The notes under the pieces were generated by a model. The model did not search any database. It was not told where the DNA came from and worked only from the letters and a program-made list of their open reading frames with translations. The translations under genes were made by a program, and so were the position numbers. DNA of 64,000 nt from Rheum nobile (lineage: Eukaryota; Streptophyta; Magnoliopsida; Caryophyllales; Polygonaceae), in contig WOAB01000606.1 of the NCBI GenBank assembly GCA_027886185.1, positions 2,976,001 through 3,040,000 of the forward strand, read 5' to 3'. Positions 24,609-34,923 of this stretch are shown piece by piece (the stretch's first letter is position 1; each line of letters starts with the position of its first letter).

Positions 24609-27091
24609 TGGAACAACCTAAACCACGCGTACAATTCGCTTAAAACAATAGATCGTCTGTATTGCTTGACGCGTGAAGATCACTTTCTTGTAAGTGATAT
24701 TTGTCCCCCCTCCGGTGAGTTGATATAGGGTTCCAACAAATTTATTTTCAAGGATACAACAAAGCACTCACAACAACAGACAACAAATCTGAATGTTCGG
24801 TTCTATTCTGTGAGGAAGACAACAAGGGGATACTTATATTGTAATAGAATTAACTGACAGAGGAATGTGACCCATACAAAATTAGGTTAGAAAGTTAATG
24901 GCAGTTGGCCCGAATCAACCAACAAAATGTTGCCCCGAAAAGTTCAAAGGCCCAAGCCCAAGCCCACAAGGCCCCCGAATCCCAAAGGCATACAACTTGA
25001 ACAATAGAAAACACCCCACAATATACCTATACTATTGAACAACTACTACCATCATCCAAAATGTCACATGCACAACCCAAAATAAATCAAATAAAAAACA
25101 CAACAACAACTTACAACAACTAACAAACCAAACATGTTTCCCTTTCCCTATCAACCAAAACGAAACTCAATAACATGAAAAAAATAACCCATTTGTGCTC
25201 CAACAAATTCAGCCTTTAATGGTCTCCGCACAAAACATCAGGAAACAGTCGAGCATATGGGGGCACAAACAAAAAACCTAAAACGGATGAACACAAAATT
25301 GGCCAGAATGAGATCATCTAACACAACAACCCACATGAAACATGCTTACACACACACTGGCGGAACAAGAACAAAACACCCTCAATCGGCATTCAAAAAA
25401 CCCTAAAAGAAACAGAAGGATACCTAAAGACTGCTCCAATATAGCGGCACAAAAACATAAGAGGCCACATGAACAAGGATTTGGAAACTAACAAGGAAGA
25501 AAGAAAACAAACAATATCGGCGAGTGCGCAGGAGCGCATGAACGAGAGAGGCAAGAACCAAAACGGTGAAACTGTGAAACAAAGAAACGAGATCGAAGAG
25601 AAGAGGAAACAACAAAAAAGGAGCTAGGGCAAGCACTTTATCCCACACAACAACTGAACCCGTGAACAAAAGAAGAATTAATGCACACGTTCAATTGAAA
25701 CCATGCGCTGGAACTAGACAGTTCATTTATGACATCTATTGTAGAAGAGAAGTACCCATTCACACGGCCAACACACTCTTTAAACAAGTATATTCCCCAA
25801 GGGAAAAAATCCCACAATTCCTTTAAAAAATAAAGACCAGCTGCTTTAACAATGGTCATTATATCAAGCAAATAACAACTAAAAATTCAAAACCAATACA
25901 ATAACACATAAAATACCCTTTCAAGATGCACATAAGTCTGCACAGAAAATAATTAAAACCAAGATTGCTGATTTAAAAATACAAAATAGCACCCAAAGCA
26001 AACCTTGACCAACCACAACGATAACAAAGCAAAATAATGCATCAACTACTACATCTCAAACTAATGCTATAATACACGAATAAAAACAATTGAATTATTA
26101 ATATTCAGTGCCCACTCAAATATACTTAACTATTACTTTTAACCAAGCATACAAACACAACCTTCTATTGGCTACGAGTTCGAAATTGGTGAACACCTAC
26201 TTTCATAATACCATCAAATTTATAATAATGACAATACTTCAATTTCTTTAAACCAACTTTGCACAAAGAATAAAACAAATGACAAACCCCAAACACAGAC
26301 AGCATAACGCATTCCGACCTATCCATGAACACGGACAAGTACTCTCTCCAACTTTCGCATTCATGTAAATGCACACAATTTAGCACCACATTAATAGAAA
26401 CTACAACGGAACCCTACGATGACACATCATCGCATACAATTACCATAGAACGGAAAGAATTGAGGGGTGCAACATAACTCGGACACCTGCACAAGCATAC
26501 ACGGTACATACAATACAATGAAATTTAACACCAGGTACAATGCCAGATTGAAATTGTAACTCACCCCCACATTCATAAGAACTTTGTAACACACAAAGGA
26601 AACAGTCTAACTAAATAATAAATACAACTAACAGTAACCATACTGGGAAGTCAGTACAATGCCAAGCAATAAAAACACTCAATACATAACCAGAAAACAA
26701 CCTAACAATGGCGATCTATACAACCCACCAAACAATGCCCATGCAAAAAAAAAAATGGCACCCAATTTCAAAATGCACCAATAAAACATAAACCAGCAAA
26801 CAACCTCACACAATAAAAAACCACAATAATACTCAACCTGATTTACGTACAAGCCACAATTGAGCCTTTAAGTTATGTACTGTATTCCCCATTATCAAGG
26901 CATTGCATTGTTCATTGACAAAACAGAATAAAACCCATATTAGCAACCTCCATATACCCAGCATAAACAAAAACTTCATTCAACAAAAAGCCTTGCACCA
27001 GCATACAATCCGTACAAAATGTGGCATACCCACAACCCATTACAAATAGAAACAAGAAAACCAACTACAACCCAATGCTACATTAAGCTAG
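24609..27091. other. Helitron interior between the two paralogous genes
   Basis: The sequence is A/C-rich on +. It probably holds the leader and promoter of gene 1 (a pyrimidine-rich, AUG-poor leader on minus around 25400-25670). Minus-strand frames at 25638-25871 (FFPWGIYLFKECVGRVNGYF) and 26165-26389 (ESWREYLSVFMDRSEC) may be exon fragments, but I do not recognise either and no clean splice model joins them. Confidence 0.4.
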
Positions 27092-27600
27092 TTAGCATGA
27101 CGTCAGATCTCCCTTCAAGAACTCGGCATGCTGAAGTGCCCTCCTAATGTTGATACCATTAAACAGCGAATCCCACTCAAGTTGCACAAGGCAAAGGAAC
27201 ATAGGTACATGACTAACACATAGAAAAGAAACTAAGGACAAGCTTACATGTCTAAACTTGGCCTGAACCTGCAATAGCTCCACAAAGTTCTTAGCAACCG
27301 AGGCATCAAGTAAAGCAACTTCTCGCCTAAGCCGAATCGTTTCCTTCACCAACTGATCCAGCTTCAAGTCGCCAACAGCAATGTCCTTCACATAATGCAT
27401 CCACACATCGTGGCTCATCTTCTTCCCTGCAATAAGAAGACTACAAGTAAAACACAATGTCGCATAAGCTGCTAAAGAACTACATACTGCTCACAAAAAA
27501 ACATCCTACCTCCCTGGGGATCATCAGCCTCCCTTGCAAGTTTAACCAAATCGAACAACTCTGCGTATACACCAGTCTCAAACCTGTGCTTCGGTGCCAT
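27092..27600 (-). CDS. Unknown three-exon gene 2 (117 residues), Helitron-borne paralog
   Basis: Model on minus: exon 1 27600-27510 (91 bp), intron 83 bp, exon 2 27426-27248 (179 bp), intron 72 bp, exon 3 27175-27092 (84 bp with stop). Splice sites are GAG/GTAGGA, TTGCAG/GG, CAT/GTAAGC and CTTGAG/TG; the joins keep one open frame. Exon 1 reads MAPKHRFETGVYAELFDLVK. Exon 2 opens KKMSHDVWMHYVKDI and continues as a Leu/Arg/Glu-rich helix. Exon 3 contains LQHAEFLKGDL. Residues shared with gene 1 include W-x-HY, GDL-L, the NxxELL segment before R-x-V, and L-x-HA-x-x-x-K in exon 3. Low protein identity with conserved architecture implies an old duplication under coding constraint. It lies opposite to the helicase and is probably transcribed from a promoter near 28.75 kb. 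Function unknown. Confidence 0.65.
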
Positions 27601-29341
27601 GCTGCCAACTACAAACTAAAATAATGCAAAGCAACCATGTTAGCCACTTAAATATGGAACCGGACAACACCAAGCCAGTTTGGAAGACCAACGGACAAAT
27701 CAAACAACATTGCAATACAAAGTATTCACAACCATACACCTGCAACCTATACTGCAACTGCGAAATATAAAAGGACTAAACTTGCACAAACAACAGGTAG
27801 GTAACCGGAACCGACACCACATGGGAAATAATTTATTCACCAACGCAAAAAAAAAAACAACAGTGCCACCAAAACACGAACACCATATTACCAAATATTA
27901 AAAACAACCCATCTGTAAAAACAGTATATGCACAAAATCCATCTACACTATCGTCACCATTTATAAGAAACATAACAAACAACCACATATTAGAGAGAAT
28001 CACATGTTGTAGACCAGATGACGGACAACTCTCTATAACACCTGCAGAACAACTTAATGCACATGAAAATTTATATCCTTACACACCTATTTCATCACCT
28101 AGGGACAACACCAACACACTACAAAGTACACTACCAAAAACTAATGACCGCGACAAAATCACCAACCGACCCATGATTAGCCATAAACATAAACACATTC
28201 GGCACCAATAACAACTACACCAACTAGGGCAAACAAAAGGAACACTATCTCACCTACACAAACTTGCACCAAACCAAAACAGGGAAAACAAAGTATGGAA
28301 GAACACCAATGACCAGTAACCAGAAACGACAAACAATCGCAGTCCAAATCTACACATCTGCTCGGCCAAACAAAAAACCAAAAGACATGGAATACAAAGC
28401 TCCAAATTTTACTCGGAAACCGATCAAGCACCCATTGTAAATGAATACTTCAAAACCAAACCTAAAAATCAACACATGAAATCCAAAAAACCAACCACGC
28501 AGAACCAAATCAAAACCGGCAAAATAAAAAAAAAACACATGGGCAACACTTCGGGGAAAAGACGGGGAAGACGAACACCCAAGACGAAGCAATACAACCC
28601 TTCCAAACACGGAACCACAAATTTGACGACAGCAAAACGCTAGAATAATCCTTACCCGCAGAGGACAAAAGGAGATTACGGGCGACAGAGAGGACGACGC
28701 TTGACAACGAGCAGATTCACCAACGAAGACGGTTTAGGGTTTTCAAACTAGAAAGAAGAGTATTTCAAAGCCCAGTCTCATTTAAGACGGATGATCAGTT
28801 GAAGAGACACACTGGAACTAGACATTGTAATGATAGCAACTCGGACATGAACCAATTAAACACATTCCCCCGTTTCCAACGCACCAATTCCAGACAACTA
28901 TTCCCAAACGTTTTTCACCACCAACAAGGCACAATAAATACGGGAAAAAAATAAAGGCCATCACAACGGTTAATTTTAATTTTAAAACCAAAAAAAGGAA
29001 AAAAAAAACGGGGACATCTAAACACAATCAATAACCCATACAAAGGGAAAAAACAAATAAAAAACCCAAATTCTCAACGAGTACTCAAATGGATTCCAAT
29101 TACAAAAAATCGAAATTCAACGTTCCATCTACACAATTTCTTACTACATACTAAAAGTCTATATTAAGTTCTCAATATTACATTCATATATATAAAAAAT
29201 AAGTGTTCTTTCACATAAACCGAACAAAATCAACACTCTTTTCCTCACCTATTATGGACATTTATAAAGATTATTTCCATGCTACGTTAACATTTAATAA
29301 TTCTGTGCTACGTTAACAAAGTATAAACAAAAAAGCAAAAA
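27601..29341. other. Probable leader and promoter of gene 2, and the Helitron 3' flank
   Basis: On minus, AACCCTAAACCGTCTTCG near 28745 and a later donor CTGCGG/GTAAGG (about 28655) look like a 5' UTR exon spliced to the acceptor just before 27600. The many Phe/Val/Cys-rich minus frames here are not gene-like. The last ~600 bp are AT-rich. Confidence 0.4.
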
Positions 29342-29370
29342 CTCGTGCGTAGCACGAGCATACTTCCTAA
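29342..29370 (+). other. Helitron 3' terminus: hairpin plus CTAA
   Basis: ctcgtgc (29342-29348), gta loop, gcacgag (29352-29358) form a perfect 7-bp stem. Eight bases later comes CTAA (29367-29370), followed by T. This is the terminator signal at which Helitron rolling-circle transfer ends. Confidence 0.9.
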
Positions 29371-30155
29371 TTTGTTAGATTTGCATTCAATTTCACATAC
29401 ATTCTTCAATCAATGAAAACTAAGAACATCAAGAGAATCAACAAGTTATGTTTCAACTTTTGAGTTTAATGCTATAACTCATCAAAGTGTCATAATATTA
29501 TCAAAGATTGTTATTTATTGTTTCTCCTTTCTTTTTACCATATCTAAATAGATATGTAGAGCATCGGCCAACAAAATTTCAAGGGGCTCACTTGACATTT
29601 AACAAGTGTTAATTTATGCAAAATAATAGATGTAATTGAGTGATTTATGATGTATTTTTTCCAATTCTGATTGTTGTATTACAAGTTTCTTATTGATCTG
29701 ATATAATTTGAAAGGACGAACGACAATTTTGTTTTATATAATTTGGTATTTTGCAGTCTATTCCTGTCAATTTAAAATTCTTATTTATTGTTGCCTCAAC
29801 TCATGAGTTATATTCATTGTATAACAACCTGTATATATGGTACGGGTCAAACACTAGATCATACATCAGATAAAGTGAACACTTGAATAGCACGTTGTGT
29901 TCTAGATTGTACTGTAGTTAACCAAGAGCACGAAAGGAGTGGAGTGGAGCGAAGCAGATACAGAAATGGTGGAGCCGGTGGGTCTACTCTCTCCCTCCCT
30001 CTCCCCCGCCATTAATCTCTCTCCTCCCATCCGGCTTCGCTTCTCCAATCGCAAACCCTTTTCTGTTTGGCTTGAATTTGTATATTAAACTTTTGGTCAA
30101 GATTTGACTTGCACAAAATGGATTCTGATGTCATTTACTGTACATATTATACTTA
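29371..30155. other. Intergenic stretch with one exon-like leader
   Basis: The sequence is mostly AT-rich. From 29965 an ATG opens about 40 codons (MVEPVGLLSPSLSPAINLSP then IRLRFSNRKPF), Ser/Pro/Arg-rich like a plastid transit peptide, preceded by a purine-rich leader and by C/T-rich DNA. No continuing exon is visible before the MITE at 30156, so it may be the stranded first exon of a lost gene. Confidence 0.35.
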
Positions 30156-30286
30156 GGGTCCGTTTGAATTCCGGGAGATAATACATTAAATTGCATTATT
30201 TTATATTAAATTACATTAAATTGTCAACTTAATACAAGGTAATGCAATTTATTGCATTATTATATTTGAGATATCCAAATGAACCC
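30156..30286. mobile_element. Tourist-like (PIF/Harbinger) MITE, 131 bp
   Basis: The ends GGGTCCGTTTGAATTC and, on the other strand, GGGTTCATTTGGATAT are inverted repeats. Both flanks are TTA (30153-30155 and 30287-30289), the 3-bp duplication typical of Harbinger insertions. The interior is AT-rich with attaaattgcatta-type internal repeats. Confidence 0.8.
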
Positions 30287-30482
30287 TTAGTATTTCATTG
30301 AAAATATCTAACAATGTCTTTTGAATTTTTTTCACAAATTTACATATTATTTTATGGATATTTATAACTAATATATTTGTTACTTAATTAGGCATATATG
30401 GTACAAGTCTAACACTAGTTTTAAAATTAAGTGTGGAATCCAAGTGGTTTCCCCTTAATTATGAGATCCAAGGTAGGGAAGT

Positions 30483-30830
30483 GAAAGCGAGTGCTTTCAA
30501 TCCCACCGAGAACTTCAATGAAAATTAAGTGGTATGTTACTTTCTTTGTCGAACTGATAAATATATATTAATTGTTTCAAAATACACTTTTGAAAGAATT
30601 GGATATTATCTCCTGCACATGTATATCAATTCGTGCCCTTAATCCTGAACTAAGGCTAGGTATTGAAACCGAGTGGTCTCTCCCAGATCAAAGGTTTGGA
30701 CATAGTGACGAAAGTCACTACTTTCAACCAACTACGGATCAATGTGGAGGTGAAAGTTCTCACTTTAAAGCCAAACTACGAATTCGGTGTAGCAGCGAAA
30801 GCCCTCGCTTTCAAGCCAACTACAATCATG
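30483..30830. repeat. Spaced GAAAG...CTTTC units
   Basis: Units starting at 30483, 30710, 30752 and 30797 share gaaag, 5-8 variable bases, then ctttcaa and often ccaactac. The last three are spaced 42-45 bp apart. Each unit can form a small hairpin. The two overlapping + frames at 30572-30857 are read through this array and are not called genes. Confidence 0.65.
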
Positions 30831-30857
30831 ATCATGATTCCTGTCAAAAATAAATAA

Positions 30858-31344
30858 TCGGCTTACTTCCTTAATCATGAGAAAAGTATCTTAATTAATT
30901 AAAGGAAGAACCATCTTTAATTAATGACGAGACGAACATCGCAAAAAATGATCCGTATGAGACAAAGAAATTGGATTGCTCAAATATAGTGAAGAACTCA
31001 AAACCAAATTGAATAGTAGAACCAAAAAAAGACAATCAACACCTTCCTTCTGTTGTTTTTGAAATCATGAAGGCCATGGTAATTTAAGGAAAACAAAACA
31101 ACTTGTAATTATCAAAATCACTTTGGTTCGGTTTCTTCGTGAACTCGAATTGTCTCTTCTAATTCTCTGATCTTTTTTTAGCAGTTCTTGCCTTCTTTTC
31201 TTTTTCAACCGTACACCCTTTTATAAAAATGTTTGAAAGTGGTGGTTATCAAATAACCAACCAATAACTGTTCAAATAACTGGTTAAATTTATCTATTTT
31301 TTTTATTTTAAAATGCAATGGCTTGCAAGAGTACGTATATATAG
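30858..31344. other. Intergenic DNA, nothing recognised
   Basis: AT-rich, with no frame, RNA gene or element end that I can support. Confidence 0.5.
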
Positions 31345-32194
31345 AGAGTAAAGTTCTGGTACGTAGTAGTTATTAGGTGTAAAGTAGGAATTATCAGAGC
31401 CGTTGGATAAGTCAAATCAACGGCTAACATTATAACATGTGAAATATTAAAAAAATCAAAATAAAGCAAGCGTGTCAGCTTGGCCTTTTTTTGGATGGCA
31501 TCGTACTGTAAATACGCACCAAAACATTATCCTTTCCAAAAAGCACAAAAATACTCAGCCTCTTCTCCGAAGCTTCTTTTGATTTTCCAAATCGCGCTCC
31601 AAAACCAAGCTCTCGAACCGCCTCAGAACCTCTGCCCCTTCTCCACTCTCCTTCATTCGAAATTGCTATAGAAATCAGTAAATCTACCTTCGAAATCTCC
31701 ATCCATCTCCACTCTCCATCGATGCTCTAAAAAATTGCTGTAAAATTCGACAATTTCAATAAAACGAAAAAGTGAGGGCGAGCGAAGAAAACATTTCGAA
31801 AGGGAAAGGAAGTCAAAATAAGGTAAACAAACTTTACTCTACTCCTAAATATTGTATAATGTTCATTTCATGTTGCAATTTAGGTTTCGTGTGTCAGATG
31901 TGAGGTTCATATATTCATATTTAGGTTTTATGTGTCATGATGCATCACTTTCTGTTAATTGAGATTCTAGGGTTCATTGTTGGAATTTTATGTCATGATG
32001 CTTTAATCTCTATGAATAGAGATTTCTTGGATTCACGTGTTTAGATTTTATGTCATGGTGATTCGATTTAACTATATGAATAGAGATCTTTAGGGTTCAT
32101 ATGTGGAAACACATTGAATTACCGAGTAGTCTCTGAAATGTCGTGTTTTACTCGCACTTTGAAATGTCGTGTTTCCAACAATGTAATGTTGAAA

Positions 32195-32460
32195 GAGTGC
32201 ATAAGTGCATGTCTTGGTATTAGATGTGCATACTTAACTGTCTAAAGTGCATAGTGATGTCTTGTTATTAGATGTTCAAAATTAATTGCTTAAAAGTGCA
32301 TGTCTTCATATTAAATGTGCATAGAGTGCATGTCATGATATAAAATGTGCATACTTAAGTGAATGAAGTGAATAATATTGTTTTCTATTAAATGTACAAA
32401 TTAAGTGCCCTAAAGTGCATGTCTTCATATTAAATGTGCATAATTAAGCGATTTGATGAA
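32195..32460. repeat. agtgcatgtcttcatatt... tandem repeat
   Basis: Four to five units of about 50-60 bp share agtgcatgtctt(g/c)(a)tatta, aatgtgcata and cttaa(g/c)tg. The repeat is degenerate and non-coding. Confidence 0.75.
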
Positions 32461-32550
32461 CTATTAGATAATTTGATGATATATGCTTCTATTCAAGTTT
32501 GAATTTGACTTGTATAAAGTGGTATAGGTCCAAATATTAAATTTTGTCAT

Positions 32551-32622
32551 AGCCTATTAGCTTAAATGGTAGAGCACAGTGTTTTGATATACATGGATGT
32601 GGGTTCGAATCCCTCATAGGCT
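32551..32622 (+). tRNA. tRNA-like sequence with both Pol III boxes; probably a pseudogene
   Basis: The acceptor arms AGCCTAT and ATAGGCT pair perfectly. The D-arm region TTAGCTTAAATGGTAGAGC fits an A box. GTGGGTTCGAATCCCTC forms a T-arm (4 of 5 pairs) with a standard B box GGTTCGAATCC. The total length is 72 nt. The anticodon arm is damaged: CAGTGTTTTGATATACATG pairs poorly, and the loop could present GAT (Ile) or TGA (Ser). There is no intron. The strong outer pairing with a weak anticodon arm suggests a decayed tRNA or an organelle-derived copy. Confidence 0.55.
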
Positions 32623-33169
32623 ACAAACCATGCTTTTGATAACTCAACATATAAAAGTGCGTGTCTTGTATGTAATAATGCATAAATAGTTACCTAAACT
32701 TCATAAATAAGCTTTTACAACTTCAGTGTAACTTTGTCAAGTGTATATGTCATTTCCTGTATATTTACTTCAACCACATGAATTACAAAGTGTTGGAGTT
32801 TACATGTAAGCAATTGACTGAAAACATCCCACTTCTTACTCTTATATCTATAGGGTTCTTCAATGTTCAATACTTTTCATGAATACATTTCACACTTTAT
32901 TACTCAAACATGAGCTCAAGTACATAATTACACGAACACGACATTTCATATATAGTGACAATTCCACTCCATTGGTTCCTGCAACTCTCAAGCGCAAAGC
33001 CCACCTTTCTTTTATGTTTTGTGTATAATCCAACTTCATATCATTTGAGTTCTCCTGCAAAAGCTCATTCAATTCTATTGATAATTTGCATAAAAAATTA
33101 CTTTGATTCTAGCTATTTATACGATCATGTTAGTTAAAAGCATCTATGTGTTCTTTGTATGATCCCCTC

Positions 33170-33490
33170 TCACTCGGAGTTCCACTTTTGATAATTTGCA
33201 ATAGCTGCATCACAGATAGGTTGTTTGATATAAATAGAAGAGTTATCTTCCATAACGCATTCCATATTTGGATGTCTATTTGAAACTCGAGTGCGTCGAC
33301 TAGGTTTATTTTGACCAACTTTATAGCCTTCCCTAGTGCAAATCAAGTATTTCAGAACAACAATCTGGTCCTTTTTATCCTTGTGGGAACAACCATTGTG
33401 CACATCAAACTCACATCCTGCTGCATAACGCTTGTAGATATCCATACCCTCCTCAAGTGTGGGAAATGTTTGACCGATGAAAGGCTTCAT
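33170..33490 (-). pseudogene. FAR1/FHY3-type DNA-binding domain fragment
   Basis: The frame opens MKPFIGQTFPTLEEGMDIYK and continues YAAGCEFDVHNG...LKYLICTREGYKVGQNK, the N-terminal part of the FAR1 (WRKY-GCM1) zinc-finger domain with its conserved C and CTREG. It diverges after RRTRVSNR and ends at a stop near 33170. Upstream in the same frame is the typical segment ...MYYLPRCP, followed by a TAA where a Glu codon would be expected, so the true exon started further right and is broken. The later zinc ligands and the transposase domain are absent. FAR1 domains bind DNA in phytochrome-A signalling proteins and in their Mutator relatives. Confidence 0.75.
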
Positions 33491-33774
33491 ATCTTATGGA
33501 CAACGAGGCAAATAGTACATTATCTGCCCTTCTTGCGATAACTGAAGCACATAGTTCTCACAAGTATCCTAGCTCAACAAACGAAGAAGCATCAACGCCA
33601 ACACCACCCATGACACTGGACACAACAGAATAAATAACAGAGGAAGAAGAAGGCTCAACTGAAAATATATACAATAGATGAAAGTGCACGAATAAAGTAC
33701 AATTGGTACAATTGGTGAATTATTAACAACTTTTCCAAGGAATGAACAAATACAACAGAGGTGTGGAATAATAA

Positions 33775-33870
33775 CAATGTGTAGGAGTGCATAAATAAGA
33801 TGACACCGTGTGGAAGTGCACAAATAAGGTGACAATGTGTGGAAATGCACAAATAAGGTGCAATTGTTAA
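33775..33870. repeat. ~32-bp repeat containing gtgcacaaataagg
   Basis: Three units (aatgtgtaggagtgcataaa, ccgtgtggaagtgcacaaat, aatgtgtggaaatgcacaaa, each continuing aataag(a/g)tg) stand head to tail. The minus-strand frame at 33569-33919 is a read-through of this repeat. The same gtgcacaaataagg words occur in the MITE at 16847-17105. Confidence 0.8.
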
Positions 33871-34455
33871 TAGCATAAGCAGAGCGAAAAGCAAAGAAAA
33901 CTGAAGTGCATAGATCCATTAAAAACAGAGGAAAGCAAAAAAGAGGTTATCAAAATCAACAAATTCACGAACAAAATCTCACATCCTAATTGAACGAAAG
34001 CAAAAATAACAAAAAGAGAAAAGCAAAACAACAATTGGAAGTCAAATAATATACACAAATTGAACGAAGGAATTCAGAAATTTCACGAACAAACCCTAAT
34101 CTAAGAACAAGAAAAAATATCGGCGGAGAAGATGACTAAGTTCGTAGACAAATCAAAATAAACGAATAAGAAGAAGGAATCAAGAGAACAAGTGAATACT
34201 TTGATCCATGGTGTCGAGAGTGAAGCAGCAACCCAAGTGAAGCAGATTGCAATGATGAAGACCGGGTTTTGTTCGATTGCTCATACGCAGACAATGGGTG
34301 GAGACGGAGGGGGCAAAAGATGAAAAAAAATAATTAGTGGCATAATTTACAATTATGCCATCGCATGATATTAAAAAGAAGAGCTCTATACCTTTGATCA
34401 ACTCAATCCGACGGCCCAAAAAACTCCCCACTTTACACCCAAATAACTTTCCCTA

Positions 34456-34923
34456 TATGATCCAAATTCTATATATATATATATATAGATGGGAATTCAC
34501 GTAGGACTTGTGAATGATCATGAGAATTATATTACATGTACTTCATTAACTTGCTCTAATTTATTTCATTGATCTTATTTCATAATTAATACATTTCATG
34601 AAATTTTAGGGTCAAACAATGATCAGAGTGTCCGTTATCATGGCAATTCCAATTCTGTGGATGCATGGAAGCCCAAAGCATGTTCTCTACCAATGATCAG
34701 TGCAAAGTTTCGGGATCACCCATCCAGTATAAAATAATACATATCCAAAAGTATTTTTATGCACTTCTCCGTCACTTTGTAGAATAGAGAGGAAAATAAG
34801 GCGAATATTTGGGATAGCAGGTCATGCACTTCTGTTGGAACTTTTATACGTGACATCTTCATTGTTTCTCTAACCCTATCACACTGGGTCTCTGATGCGT
34901 TCTTGCCTCCGATGATGATCAAG
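34456..34923. other. Intergenic gap with a TA microsatellite
   Basis: A (ta)n run lies at 34471-34487. A minus-strand frame at 34716-34922 reads GGKNASETQCDRVRETMKMS and is not recognised; it could be an exon scrap next to the Gypsy LTR. Confidence 0.45.

Larger units (their letters stand above)
18946..29370 (+). mobile_element. Helitron, ~10.4 kb, with both termini recognisable
   Basis: The left end TCCTCAACTATATAAAAGG follows an A (18945). The right end is a perfect 7-bp hairpin (29342-29358) and then CTAA (29367-29370), followed by T. This matches the Helitron rule of 5' TC, 3' hairpin plus CTRR, and insertion between A and T without target duplication. The interior contains the Helitron Rep-helicase gene, oriented toward the hairpin as expected. 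The Rep catalytic N-terminus is missing, so the element would need help to move. Two minus-strand paralogous genes fill part of the interior. The right end is solid; the left end rests on the TC...CTATATAAAAG signature alone. Confidence 0.75.
31345..34455. mobile_element. Mutator-like element with long degenerate terminal inverted repeats
   Basis: The left end (tatagagagtaaagtt ... aggtgtaaagtaggaatt ... agccgttggataagtc ... ggatggcatcgtactgtaaa) is matched in inverted order at the right end (tatagggaaagtta, gggtgtaaagtggggag, ggccgtcggattgagt, cgatggcataattgtaaa). The inverted ends are about 150-180 bp long and roughly two-thirds identical. Inside are a FAR1-type DNA-binding fragment on minus, a tRNA-like sequence, and two families of gtgcat/gtgcac repeats. 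FAR1/FHY3 proteins derive from Mutator transposases, which fits. No catalytic transposase domain is seen and I could not fix a 9-bp target duplication, so the borders are approximate. Confidence 0.6.

Noticed and set aside
28177..28707. Several overlapping Phe/Val-rich minus frames that look membrane-like
   Set aside because: They overlap in different registers in A/C-rich DNA and have no splice model or family motif; leader and promoter sequence is the simpler reading.
33780..33865. Short regularly spaced repeats resembling a CRISPR array
   Set aside because: This is plant nuclear DNA; the units are contiguous and degenerate with no unique spacers, and no cas genes are present.
33569..33919. 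116-residue Cys/His-rich minus frame
   Set aside because: It comes from the gtgcacaaataagg repeat array; no zinc-finger spacing holds up.
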